From Cytospora piceicola (lineage: Eukaryota > Ascomycota > Sordariomycetes > Diaporthales > Cytosporaceae): 64,000 bases of DNA. A model generated the notes under the pieces. It had not been told where the DNA came from, made no database searches, and worked only from the letters and a program-made list of their open reading frames with translations. This document shows positions 22,356-33,629 of the stretch, one piece after another (the first letter of the stretch is position 1; each line of letters begins with the position of its first letter). The translations under genes were made by a program, and so were the position numbers. The stretch is from NCBI GenBank assembly GCA_023375675.1, contig JALQBC010000040.1, forward strand, positions 310,001 through 374,000. The letters run 5' to 3'.

Positions 22356-23998
22356 TCAAGGCCATATCCCGTTGAACATCGACACCGCCTTGGACGTCCG
22401 TCCATACAGGATCGAGTACCGATCCCTCCACATGGCCACCATATCCGGATCGAAGCTCGTGTTAAAGTCCCACGGGTTCTCCTCTGAGAAGCCGATATAC
22501 CCACCATACTCAGGACCAACGCCGTCAACGCCGCCACCCTCACCACCACCACCGTACACGTTCCCCCTCCTCATCGCCAAGTTCCAAGAAAAGCTGCTCT
22601 CGACCACGCCCATCATGAACCCCACGCGGAGCATGATCTCGTAGTCCACCAGCGCCCTCTGGTCCCACGTCAGGTGGTTGTTCAGCATCGCCACCTCGTC
22701 CGCGCCGAGGACGTCCCGCTTCGTCACGACCGTGGCGTTGAGCTCCGCCGCCCGGGCCCTGAACCTCCTGACGTCGTCGTCCCCCGGCAGCAGCCCGCTC
22801 GCCAGGTACACCACCCTGTGCCGCCCGTCCCCCGCCGCGACCTGCAGGTGGTGGAAGAAGTAGAACGCCTGCGTCTCGTAGTCCGGGAACCCCAGGCCCC
22901 GGTACCAGGCGTCCTTCTCCGTGCGCAGGTGCGCGCCCAGGAGGAGGCCCGTGGCGTTGCCCCCACCTCCTTCTTCTTCGGCGGCGGCGGCGCCGCCCCC
23001 TTCCCCCTCCCCCCCGCGCCGCCGCCGCCGCTCCCCCGTCGTCCCCTCCCCGCGCGGGTCGACCGGGACGCCGAAGCGCCGGGCGAGGTTGTACAGGCCC
23101 GAGGCGGCGAGCACCCTCACGTCCTCGCGGACGCGCAGGAGGCGGCCGAAGTCGCGGCGGAACGCGGCGCCGTCCCGGGCGGCGGGCCAGACGAAGGGGG
23201 TGGCCTGGAGGTCGACGCGGACGGGGTGGCGGCGGCGCTCCGGGGGCAGCTCGCGGTCGTAGAACTCCTCGAACCTGGCGCGCACGCTGCCGGCCGGGCC
23301 CGCGGCGGCGGCGGCGGGGGGCACCGGGTCGCCGCCGTCGGCGTTGGCGAGCTGGTCGGTGAGCATGCCGAGGCTGACGGGGAGGGGCTGGAGGAGGCTG
23401 GGCTTGTCGTAGAGGTCGTCCAGGGAGGCGTGGACCTTCATCTGCGGGCAGTAGGTGTCCAGGGAGGAGAGGAGGTGCTGCATCTGGAACATGTAGTCTA
23501 GGGCTTGGCCTTTGGATTGTTGTTCCCCATACAGATTGGATATGTCGGCGGGCGAGCGGCGGGTGATGCGCGGGAGTACTAGCTGGGCTTTTTGGGATGG
23601 GTCAGTATAAGACCAAGATGGATTGGCCCGTAGAGAGGCTTTGAGAACTTGAACCAACCTCCTATCTCAATGGCAAACCTTATGCAATGCAGATGGCCGT
23701 TCTTCACCTCGCCTACCCCTCCGGGCATCGGCTGGCACGTCAGGACAATCGCCTCGTCCGCTGGATGCCACTTGCTGCTCTTGCACAGCTTTGCGAGCTC
23801 GGTGCCGTCGAACCTCCCGTCAATCTCGTTCTCTAGGAAGTCGGCTATGAACAGTCTCTTCTCGTCCTTGAAGCCGCGTAGAATCCCCGTGTACTTCTCG
23901 CGGGTGGAAGGGCGGTTGAGGAAAGGTATGGCGAGGAGGAACAGCAGAAGCACTGTGAGATATTTGAGAGCGCGGAACAGCCGTGATGAGTCTATCAT
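22356..23998 (-). CDS. Type II membrane O-fucosyltransferase-like protein (523 aa)
   Basis: Exons 23998-23659 and 23587-22356 join in phase across a 71-bp intron (GGAG|GTTGG ... AAAAG|CC) with a TACTGAC branch site, giving IEIGAQLVLPRI. The ATG at 23998 was chosen because the longer frame begins with GTG. A hydrophobic anchor (about residues 11-28, LTVLLLFLLAIPFL) follows a short cytoplasmic tail, the layout of Golgi glycosyltransferases. A region GGVGEVKNGHLHCIRFAIEIG precedes the fold core. LGAHLRTEKDAW resembles the HLRxEKD motif of GDP-fucose O-fucosyltransferases, and the C-terminus has TWDQRALVDYEI and ESSFSWNLA. Related fungal proteins are often carried as hypothetical or mislabelled. 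A GC-rich low-complexity insert (Arg/Gly/Glu/Ala runs, coded at about 22965-23045) interrupts the middle. The donor substrate is inferred only from the motif. Confidence 0.72.
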
Positions 23999-25965
23999 CT
24001 TGGGTCTGATCGCCGCCTTGAACCAGAAGACTCCGGAGTCCCTATTCACGAATATAACACTGGAGGAGAGGGGAGGTTTTGATGATGGAAAGTTATCAAA
24101 TCATCATTATTGACACATCGTCGTCGACTATGTTCTTAGCTCCCTTGGAGAGCTCACACGTGAAGAGGTTTACATCAGAGACCCAGCTGGAGCCAGATGT
24201 CTCATTGTGTCCAGCGGCATCCCTTCTAGTTGAGCACCGACGCGAGGGGGTCTCAAGCCTCCGTTGAGCGATTGCCCCCCTCGGCTCGATTGGGATCGGA
24301 TCATCAAGGTGCAAACTAACCTGCCCTAGTGATTTAGCAGCAGGGTAGTCGTCAACGCCGTCATGTTAAGCTCTTGAGAAACTTGAGGACCCGGCTTTCG
24401 GGGTGAGAGGATCGGCGTTGAGTCCGGAGGCGTCTCTGACAAAAAGAACAAAAGGTGTCCGGGGGGAGGTGGTGTTTCCCGTGCGCTTCGGATCTTCCAT
24501 CCGCAGGATACGAACTCCGGCGCCCGACTGGGTGCAACCCTTTACCACGGGTGCACGGCACCCCAGGTTTTGAAAGAAATACCTACTTAGATACGGACGA
24601 ACTCGTGTCCTCGTCTTCTGCACGCAATTCAGAAAAGCTTCAACTTTCCATTCGCACCCGCCCCTGTACCAGTCCCCAAAATTGCTGTCCTACCTTGTAC
24701 GACGGCCAGCGACATCTGCAGGGTCGCCTGAGGGCATCTCAGCCAACCGGGCCTTTTATTAGCTGGTGTTGCTTTTCGAGGTCGATCTCGTGTTGAAGTG
24801 TGATCGAGATCACACAGTAGCCTGTCCCTAGAGATCAGGAGCTCTTGTCGTCGTTCATCTGCCGTGCCAATCGATCATTGAGTCGACTTGTCTGATAAAA
24901 TTCGTCACTGTGTCTGGATGGCGAGCCGCAGGAGATCCAAACCGAGCACAGTGAAGCTCATCAGCTCTGGCACCAGTCCGTCCTTTGGCTGACGAACGGA
25001 AGGTGCCGCGATAATCGCTGATCAAGGGGGGAGGGGAGGAGGAGGGAGGCCGGGGGCGCCCGAGGACTGCAGAATTGTAGGTCCTGCTTGATTCGGACAG
25101 GGTAGGAAGTAGGTATCTATCTCGACTTCCCGGCTGGTTGCAATCATCTCCGACGGGTCACGGCATCTCTCTGGGTCACGTGTGAGGTTATACTAACAGC
25201 TCCCCTCCACCTCATACAGACAGGTACGTTCATTGACAAGAACAGACTGAACAAGGCTATCCAGGCTTGTGCTGTTTTGCGAGCATTGGGCCTTGAAACC
25301 TGTTCAGTCAAGATCTTCCCTCGGTTCTCGGGTGCTGTTGCGATACGTAACATGGCAGCTCCGCATTGCATATGCCATCCGGTAGTAGTAGCTGAGGGGC
25401 TTTTCAGGAACCAGAAGCAGGCCATATACCTACCTACTTAGTACTTAGTAAATGGGTATGTGGTGGCTCACCTACAGATACCCCTCTGCTGGTTTAGGAC
25501 CTGCCTTTCTTGCAGCCACCAGCCACCAGCCACCAGCCACCGGAACGGCCAACACCACCGGCCAAGGTGCAGCAGCTGGAAATACCTATGGTTATACATA
25601 CATACCTGCGTGCATGCTCGCGCATGCAGTCCGGTAGGGGGGGAAGGGGTCTGATCAGAGCGCTGGACCACCACAACTCCTTTCAATAACATTGGAAGTG
25701 TGGCTCGTGTCTCACAAGTCGCACATATGCATGCAGCACAACAAGCTCCCCAAAAAGCCCCCAGTTCTCAAGAACAAGTCCGTTGCATCCATACGTGGAT
25801 GTCAAGACGACTGCCTGATTCGGTTCTTGACGAAGGATCTGCTTAACGAGCTCCTAAGTTGGGGAAGATTATTTTTGTTAAAATTACAGAGTTGCCATGT
25901 TGCAACTTGATACAATTTTAGAATGTGGAAGAGGAAGTCAATTCAGTGGAGCTTAGAAACAGAAA
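23999..25965. other. Intergenic region before the Fot1-like element
   Basis: Short frames only, none with a domain. It contains a CCAGCCACCAG repeat near 25515-25540, TACCTACTTAG-type motifs near 25430-25455 and a G-run near 25027-25050. No gene seen. Confidence 0.55.
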
Positions 25966-25967
25966 TA

Positions 25968-26065
25968 CCCGTGGGCCCCACCCTGACGCTGTGCTGCCCA
26001 CTACGTGCTGCGCCCGTAGTAGGTGCTAAAATCAGTCCGCAGCTAAAATCAATCCGCATTTTAAA
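25968..26065 (+). repeat. Left terminal inverted repeat of Fot1-like element
   Basis: It begins CCCGTGGGCCCCACCCTGAC and remains GC-rich for about 60 bases before composition collapses inward. It matches 28981-29078 inverted, with about five transitions. Confidence 0.93.
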
Positions 26066-26849
26066 CTCTCCAGATTTATATAGAGAACATACTAAATTTC
26101 TATATTAGACTACCTAAAACTAATATCTTTACAGGTTATATTCGAACTATATTAAGAAACTATTATATATAATATAATTAAAAGCGATAAAAGCGACGAT
26201 ATATAAAGGTATTTAAAATTAATTAGATTATAGCTAGTTAAGGTTATCGCTTTTATCGCCTCGAGGTTATCGCTTTAACTGCCTAAGCTATACTATATTA
26301 CTCTATTAATAACCTTCCCGGGCCGTTTTAAAACTTCTTATACCTATATTATATACTAATAACTTTCTTATTTTTCCGACTACTATATTAGGCTATCCTT
26401 TCGATTTAAAGCTATTATAACCGGTTAAATAAGTAGTAACGACCTTAATAGCTATAAGTCGATAGGTATTATAAGCACTTCGGTATCTCCTTTACCCTTA
26501 CTTTAATCTGCCTTACTACTAGCCTTAAACACCGTAAGCCTTAAATAGCTATTACCTACCTCGATCGTAAGGCTATTATTAAACGCTAAAACAGTATCTA
26601 AAGCTAATCTGTTAATAAGTAACTAGTTATATAAAAGCTATAACAGGCCTTCCCTATACTTATTAAAATTAGCACTCGGGGATAAAAAGATATAGTCGTC
26701 TACTACTATAAATATATCTTTAGCTACTATATACTATAAAATATCCGTTTAAGTAGCTAGTATTATAAGTATAGCCGGTATCTATAAATCTAGCTCGTCG
26801 TTATCTTATATAACCTTACCCGCCGGCTATAGATCTAAGTAATAGTATT

Positions 26850-28860
26850 AAAGCTATCGCCGTTCTATAACCTTTACGCCGTTTAGTTTTTTCTTAGCGT
26901 TATATTAAGCCTTATTAAAGTCTTACTTTTTTTCTATTTTATACCTATAAGCCTACTCGGCTTACTACCGGTCTACTATAGCCGCCGTTTTTATAATCTT
27001 CCGAGCCTTAACGGCTTATATCTTTACCTCTATCGTAATACCCTTTTACCTAATCTCGTCGACCGTAATAAAGTTTATAACGTTACCTTCTAGCTTTACC
27101 TGTAACCTTCTCTTTTTATTCCGTATACTCTTAAGCCGCGTTTATTTATTCCTTTCGTCGACGTTTAGTTTCCTTTTAAGATATATAGATTCTAAAGCTA
27201 TATAAGCTAGCTCTCGCGCGGTACGGCGTATAAAGGGGCTTATCTAGTAAATATATTAATATATTAAACGCTCGGCATTATAAAGAGTATACCGGTTACG
27301 TTCGATAAAAAGGTTAGGTAAAAGGTTAAAGTAGGTAGGTTAATTCGAACTAAGCTGTTTTTAAAGTATCTCAATAAGAATAATACTACGGTTAAAAGGC
27401 TAAAGGCTATTTTTAAAGAAGCCGGCTATAATATAAAAGGCTATAAATACCGAGTTTATTATAAGCTATACTATAGTTAGTAAATACTTAATTAACGTAA
27501 ATTTTCGCGCTCTTTCTATATACCTAAAAAGCCTTATAGATAAAGTTATTATAGGTAAATATAAGGTCGCCTTTATAAACCTTCTCTTATAAAACCTACT
27601 AGTACTATACTTTTAACTACTAAAAAACGCTTACATCTATCGGCTATAGTAGATATATTAAATAAAAGGGCAGGAAAATAACTAGTATATTAAACCGTAA
27701 ACAGTAGTTTAAGACGGCGATACTATAATACCTTAAAAAGCCGTCGATAAAAAGGTATTATTAAACCTTAGCCTCGCCTATACGTAGGCCGTTACCTATC
27801 TATATAGAGTTATTTTTCTACCGTTAGTTAAACGTAAAGTCGAAATTAATACCGAACTAAGCTTAAAAGGTAATATTATAGTTTTTAAAGTAAGTATAAT
27901 AAAGAAAAGAGTATCTATTAAAGTAACGTATCTAGTTTATTATATAGACCGCGTTCGAAAAGCCGGTATCGCTTTTAGTAAACCTAATATCTTTATTTAA
28001 ATTAGATTTAGCCTAGTAAAAATTCGGCTATTACTTAAAGATATAAAACATAAGGATAGTATTATCTATAGCGTTACTATAGCCGATTAAAGTTATAGAC
28101 TTACGATTATTAAAATTATATACTTTAGCTATTTTAGCCCGCTTTATTTTAATCGTTATAATAATTATACGGCTAACTATAATAGCGATACGGTTACTAT
28201 ATTTATTAGTATTCTATACGTTTAACGAGGTAAGGTTATATTTATCCCGGGCCGTATCTACTATATCGAAAAACCTATTAATATCGTAAGTAACTAGTTC
28301 GAAGCCCTTTTAGGTAATCTTAACAGGTTTAATAGTAGCCGTATAAAGCTTAAAGTAATCGTTTAACTACTATAAAAACTAGTAGCTACTAACAGCAGGC
28401 TAGCCGTATAAGGCATATATATAGTTAACGACGCCGATAACTATACTTTTAAGGGCAGGAAAGCTGCTTTAGCTTAGCTAAAGTATATACTTTATAATAG
28501 CTTTATCTTCTTACTCGTTAAAGACTAAAGGACGGCCGATAGGCCGGCTAAAGAAATATAGCTTATCGTACTAGCGTAAAGACTATAGGTACTTTCGAAT
28601 AATACTCTTATCGTAAGGTATTTAGCGCGTATAAGCTCGAATAAAGGTTTATAATAGCTTTTACGGCTTTAGATTTCGGCGAGGTTTAGGCTTATATTAC
28701 CGACGTTTCTCTTATACGGCGAGATTAGCCTGTTACTTCTTATATTAAACGTCCTTATTACGTTAAATATCTAAATACGTATATACGGCTTCGGCGTAAG
28801 ACGAGAGTAGAAAAACGTTATCTTAGTTAAGATACGATTAAGCTGTTATAATAAAAAAAA
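26850..28860 (-). pseudogene. Fot1/pogo-like DDE transposase relic
   Basis: On the minus strand, reading stops as RIP-mutated Gln/Trp codons, motifs of pogo/Fot1 transposases appear in order. The helix-turn-helix region GRPLVFNE with KAIIKYI lies near 28480-28540. A YNLTSLNV block followed by NTNKY, the place of the usual Asp-Glu (first catalytic Asp), lies near 28175-28220. FIDGF with a following YYSIAVLNY lies near 27715-27750, matching the second Asp of the LDGHGSH type. YLLxPIDVSVF near 27620-27660 matches the conserved LLQPLDVGVF block. A Lys/Arg-rich C-terminal tail is readable near 27000-27180. It would have cut and pasted the element at TA sites. The many stops make it dead. The exact ends are uncertain. 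Confidence 0.85.
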
Positions 28861-28980
28861 ATAAAGTTTAGTAGAAGGTTAGTATAAATATTTAATAATA
28901 GTCCGCGTTTAATAAGAATTAAGTGCGTTAAGGCGTAATATACTTATAGTATACTAATAAATTTAGTAAGCAGGCTTAAG

Positions 28981-29078
28981 TTTAAAATACAGATTAATTT
29001 TAGCTACGGACTGATTTTAGCACCCACTACGGGCGCAGCACGTAGTGGGCAGCACAGCGTCAGGGTGGGGCCCACGGG
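28981..29078 (-). repeat. Right terminal inverted repeat of Fot1-like element
   Basis: It ends GGGTGGGGCCCACGGG followed by TA at 29079-29080. It is the inverted partner of 25968-26065. Confidence 0.93.
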
Positions 29079-29080
29079 TA

Positions 29081-31757
29081 GTGTAGGGCGATGAGGATCA
29101 GGCACAGTCAGGATCAAGAAGGTGTTGGTTGTGGGCACATCAATTTAGTGTATTACTGTGTAGATGTGTACCTAGGTACAGTAGTGTTGATGTGGTATGT
29201 GGTGCATGATAAAAGCGGAACCCCCTGTCAGTTCTGCAGTCCAGTGACCTATTATATGTTATTGGTCGGTTGCACCGCATCTTCCCCACTATCTCCGTTT
29301 TCAATCGGACTGTCACCCTTTTGCTCCGTAGTGGATGCCGACGTTTTGTCTGGAAACAACTTGGACTTACTTCTTACGCGTCTTCTTTTGACGCGAGTGA
29401 GACGCGTAAAAACGCGTCACCCCTGCTCTTTGTGCTTCTTTGCCATTTGGTAACAGACGCACATGATACATGGCCGTTTTGAACTTACAGCAACGGCGGA
29501 AGTAAGTCTCTACAACGGTCATCTTAAGGTTCTAACGGCCATCGAGAAACAGACGGGAACAGCCTGGCCAATTGCAATTCTAGATTACCTACTCAAGTAG
29601 ACATACTCTCCATAATACTCTCCAGATCGTGAGTAGCCAGTCTCGCATGCGCACCATCTCGAGAAGGCGAGAAGGTACTGACTTGCTGCACATGTGAGCC
29701 AGCTGGGCCAATTATCAAGTCAATCTCTCTCAAGCGTTGCTCGAGAGGGGAAAAGAAAGAAGAAGTAATAAGAAAGAAGGGTTTTACTATGTACATTCGA
29801 TCTGCAAAAGACTTGCAAGGTTGCCCATGATACGTCTACCAAGTATACCTTCGGTCTACACGTATCCATCTTCTCGTTTGCTGGTGCTCGTACTGTTTTA
29901 GTGACTGTCCTCGACTTCGTTTCTATCATTTTCTGACGTTTCTGGCCACTCCTCATCAGCCAGTACAAAGTATCGCAAGCTTGAACAATTGGTGTAGCCA
30001 AGGATTCCTCGAGCACTCGCCAGCCTCTTCCATTTCCCACACTCCAACCACACCTTGCCGTCTGAAACATACGCACGGTCTCGGGCTTCTTTGGGGGGAG
30101 AACAGAGGCACAAAGAAAGGCAAAGGCCTGGACAAAAAGTGCGACTTTCCTGTCTCACCTCTCCGCCCAGAATCCTCGTTCCGCCTTGTACTGCATTGCA
30201 TGGTACATACTGGGACCCTCATCTCGACTCCACCTGCCCTTCAGCCAGGCTTGATCCCTCGACTTCCGGATAGATATCGTATCCACTTTGGCGGCTTCAC
30301 AAATCCCATCGGCCCATCAGCATTGGCACTCAATACGGAGCACGGAGCAGCAAACGGCTCTGTCCAACTCTACCCGCCCGCCCGCCCGCCCGCACGTGCT
30401 AAGAACCCAATCTTGCTTCGCGCCTGTGTCTACTGCGGATCTGGCATCGATCATCTGCAGCACGCAGCCAGCAAGCGCGCACTCAAAGGCATACACAGTA
30501 CATACGCGCTGGAAGGCTGCGGAGGTCGCAGGGTGGTGCCGGCTTGGCGAACATCAGCCATCAGACATCACCCTCAACCCCATCATCCATGATAACAGAA
30601 TCTATCACCGATTACATCCGAGCTCCGGACTTCCAAAGGACATAGGATCTTCCGACTGAGCTGTCGCGCTTCATCAAGCTGCACTGACAACTTGCAAGAA
30701 AACGCCGGGTCGAATCCCAATGGACTGGTGAGCCCGCATGTACGTACAGTACAGTACAGTACCGGTACCCAGCTTCCTCTTGTGCAGGCGCTCCCAGAAA
30801 ATCAAACAAGGGTTCAGGCCCACCTCTGCACCCTCTGCCTCTCTGCTGTCCCATCGGCTCGATCCAAACGGGAGCTCATTCACTGCATATTCCTCCACCA
30901 CGCTCCTGGGGTGGACCATACAGAGCCACGGCCGGGGCCCAATAAGGTACGTCGGTACGTACATATTTTGGGATGTGAGCTAAAAGTGGTCGCTGGACGT
31001 CTCCACTTTGCCTTGGCATCTGCATCCGCTCCACGCGCCGCCGCACTCTTGCTCCATCCTCCTTCGACCCGCCTCCCCCATCCTTTCGCTGTCAACAAGG
31101 GAATCCTGGGACTCACGCCCTGTCCCTACATATTCATACATCCCGCTCATCGACCATTGCATTTTCCCACCACCTTCTCATTGCCAATCGTTCATTTTCT
31201 TAGGTATCTGTTGATTAAAGACCCCTTCATCGACGGCGTTGGTTTTCTACCTACCCATCATCGCCCCTCCACCTCCTACTACCTTATTCCAACCATCTCG
31301 ACGACTCAATCATTTTCCTTTCTGTCTCAGCAAAGACTGGCGCCTCTTGCACGACACAATACCTTTTCTCTGAATTCTGTTGCTCCATCCGACCTAATCA
31401 AACGAGTTAGCTATCCAGCCCATTGAACAACAACAAGACCCGTGGTGTCTCATAGACTGCGGGATACAAGGAACCCAGCCACTGGTTTCCCGAATACCAA
31501 AATAAGTTCGACATCAACTTCGCTTGAATTAGTCCCTCATATCTGGGGCACATATACCCTCTAGGCGACCTTCATACGAGTCTCCCAAGATTCGGTAAAC
31601 AGAAACCGCACCCCCACCTCCTCGCGCATTGACCTTGTCGGGAAGCGTTACCCAGCCCTGGCGATTAGAGACCAACGTTGTTTCGAACACATTCCTCTCT
31701 TGCTCTTGATTCGGTTCCACACCCCTCCGACTTATGTGAGCGGCAGACCGAGACACG
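29081..31757. other. Intergenic region and probable 5' leader of the 31758 gene
   Basis: The first half shows ACGCGT motifs near 29377-29420 and no gene. From about 31000 to 31440 the plus strand is strongly pyrimidine-rich (CCACCTCC, CTTTCTGTCTC and similar), typical of promoters and long 5' UTRs in filamentous fungi. A GTACAGTACAGTACAGTACC repeat lies near 30745-30763 and CCGCCCGCCCGCCCG near 30375-30393. A 244-codon frame at 30692-31426 is Pro/His/Ser-rich from the pyrimidine bias and is not accepted as a gene. Confidence 0.5.
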
Positions 31758-33629
31758 ATGAGTGGGAACATGGAATCGGTGGGCTTGTTACGGCATGACC
31801 GCTTTGGCGCGCCCAGGACTCCGGAGCCTCTCGCAGACAGCGATACCCAAATGCCATCTACACCAAGACCACGCTTCAAGTTAAAACGACGAAATGTCCC
31901 AATACAACTTGCTGCGCCGACACAGCAGTTCCTCGCTTCCGTCGCGGCTGCTGATATTCCCATGCCGAGTGTCGAAGAACCTGCAGTCGCAACTTACGAA
32001 ACGGACGCGATGCACCCTTGGAGCGCTTTCCACCACCTCGATGACGCTCCAGACACCGAGAGCAGCCTACACTTTCAATATGGTGATGGCCGACCATTCT
32101 CTCCACCCAAAACACCTGCGCACGACGACCCTCCTTCCCTCACCCCGTCCAGATACCCCCAGTGGTCGATCGACTGGATGAGCAGCTGCGACTCGAGCCC
32201 AGAACCTACATCTCGGCCATCAACTGCTCGGTCGCGGACGAGCTCGGCGTCATTCAGTCAGCTATCCGCATGTTTTTCAGATGAGCAAGACGACGAAATC
32301 AAACTCAGCCCCGAGATAGGAGGATGCTCGAATGGTTTCTTCCCTATGACGCCAGAGGATGAGCGAACGAGCAAGCTTCAACCACATGGTGGGGTGAGCA
32401 GGCGTCCACGAAAAGCCCTCTGGACCAAGGCCATGGGCCAGCACTTATGGGCGACTTACAATATGTATCTCTCGGATCCTCGCGTCACACCATTCCAGAT
32501 CAGCAAGAGCGGTCTTCCACCCGAGGGTGTGTGCCAAAGAGTTGCACGACAGGCCATCCGCAGTTGGAAGGGATCGAGGGCAGCAGCCAAGCCTAAGGCC
32601 CATGAAGCCAAAAGTGGTGTTTCTACCCCAATGGCGGAGTCATGTGGAGTTTTTATGCAATGGCCACACACTTCTGCGGCCACCCGGGCGTATCTCAGGG
32701 ATCTTTGCAAGCAGAAGTCCCGTGGACCTGACGGAGCCAAGATGCGATTCTCATACTTCTCACGGAGCCCGACTCCGTTCACCAACCCCACGGCTCGTTG
32801 GGCCCGAAGATCGACTCCTGGTTCTGCAGTTTCTCCATTCGAGACCCACAACATGTCCAAGTCGCTGGTGATGAGCACCTCGGATGTCATGAGCCTGAGA
32901 GGACCATTGGCACGACTGACCGGCTCTACGCCGGATTCGCCCAAACCTATGGCTCCTAATCACCTCGCTCGCCCAGAAGTGAACTTGGAACCGTCTCTCT
33001 CTGAGCGCCGGAGTCTCGGCTCTCCAATAAACGCAAATAGCTATGGACCAAGCTCGTCTGCCTCGCTATCGGACGTCTTCGGGCTCCCGGAAGACGCTGG
33101 CCACCGGCGGACGCATACTGTTGGGCCCCAACAAACACTCCAGTCTCCTGTGCGAATCAGCCGGCCATCCAGTCAGAAGAGGAAGACGAGGCAAACCCCC
33201 GAGGCTCGCAAGCGACCAGGTCTTTCGGTAGACACTTGGCTTGATCCAAGGTTCCTGGCTAGTTTGGAAGCTGACAAGATCACGTTCGATATGAACAAGG
33301 CTGCAGACCAAGCTCGAACCGCCCGAAGACAGACCCTGCCATCCATCGACACAGGCTTGGCAGTGAGCCAACACAAGGTGGTCACGATTGCTTCACCGCC
33401 GCGTCTGGGCTCCCCATTTTCATTTAGTTTTCCCAACAGGTTTAGCCAGCCCAGCGAACTTGAAGCATCTCTGTTCGAACGGCGTTTCTCGACCGTGGAC
33501 CAACCTCGCGTCTCGCACGCCAATGAGCCAGCCAGCATCAATCTGACGTCGAGGCTGGCATACATTGATCAGCGGCTGAAAGAATTCAATACCCCCCGTG
33601 ATCAATGGCGGCCTGAGACACCAATCTGA
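31758..33629 (+). CDS. Conserved fungal protein, mostly disordered, unknown function (623 aa)
   Basis: A single exon from ATG 31758 to TGA 33627-33629. Residues 1-215 and 340-600 are Ser/Pro/Thr-rich and probably disordered, with many SP/TP sites. Between about 215 and 335 lies a compact segment: RRPRKALWTKAMGQHLWATY, then LPPEGVCQRVARQAIRSWKG and further on WPHTSAATRAYLRDLC. The three regularly spaced Trp-centred helices look like a Myb/SANT- or helix-turn-helix-like module, which suggests DNA or chromatin association, but I cannot assign a named family. A short helical motif at the extreme C-terminus (SRLAYIDQRLKEFN) may be a docking helix. No signal peptide or membrane segment is present. 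Confidence 0.8.
   Translation: MSGNMESVGLLRHDRFGAPRTPEPLADSDTQMPSTPRPRFKLKRRNVPIQLAAPTQQFLASVAAADIPMPSVEEPAVATYETDAMHPWSAFHHLDDAPDTESSLHFQYGDGRPFSPPKTPAHDDPPSLTPSRYPQWSIDWMSSCDSSPEPTSRPSTARSRTSSASFSQLSACFSDEQDDEIKLSPEIGGCSNGFFPMTPEDERTSKLQPHGGVSRRPRKALWTKAMGQHLWATYNMYLSDPRVTPFQISKSGLPPEGVCQRVARQAIRSWKGSRAAAKPKAHEAKSGVSTPMAESCGVFMQWPHTSAATRAYLRDLCKQKSRGPDGAKMRFSYFSRSPTPFTNPTARWARRSTPGSAVSPFETHNMSKSLVMSTSDVMSLRGPLARLTGSTPDSPKPMAPNHLARPEVNLEPSLSERRSLGSPINANSYGPSSSASLSDVFGLPEDAGHRRTHTVGPQQTLQSPVRISRPSSQKRKTRQTPEARKRPGLSVDTWLDPRFLASLEADKITFDMNKAADQARTARRQTLPSIDTGLAVSQHKVVTIASPPRLGSPFSFSFPNRFSQPSELEASLFERRFSTVDQPRVSHANEPASINLTSRLAYIDQRLKEFNTPRDQWRPETPI

Larger units (their letters stand above)
25966..29080 (-). 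mobile_element. RIP-degraded Fot1/pogo-type (Tc1/mariner) transposon
   Basis: Inverted repeats of about 98 bp (25968-26065 and 28981-29078) bound a 3.1-kb AT-rich interior. Each repeat is flanked outside by TA, the Tc1/mariner target duplication. The first 53 bases inside the TA are identical at both ends; over the remainder the five differences I count are all transitions of the RIP type. The interior is stop-riddled but encodes on the minus strand a transposase relic with helix-turn-helix and DDE_1 motifs. At 3.1 kb it is longer than classical Fot1 (about 1.9 kb), with extra DNA on the left between the transposase end and the left repeat. Confidence 0.9.

Noticed and set aside
22674..23501. 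275-codon plus-strand frame
   Set aside because: Antisense shadow of the GC-rich second exon of the fucosyltransferase-like gene.
26640..26720. Reverse-transcriptase-like VDD motif in the Fot1-like element
   Set aside because: It is isolated, out of frame with the transposase and unsupported by other RT blocks. The inverted repeats and TA ends indicate a DNA transposon.
30692..31426. 244-codon plus-strand frame
   Set aside because: It lies in a pyrimidine-rich leader zone and its Pro/His/Ser/Leu composition reflects that bias. No domain is present, and the next gene's 5' region explains it better.
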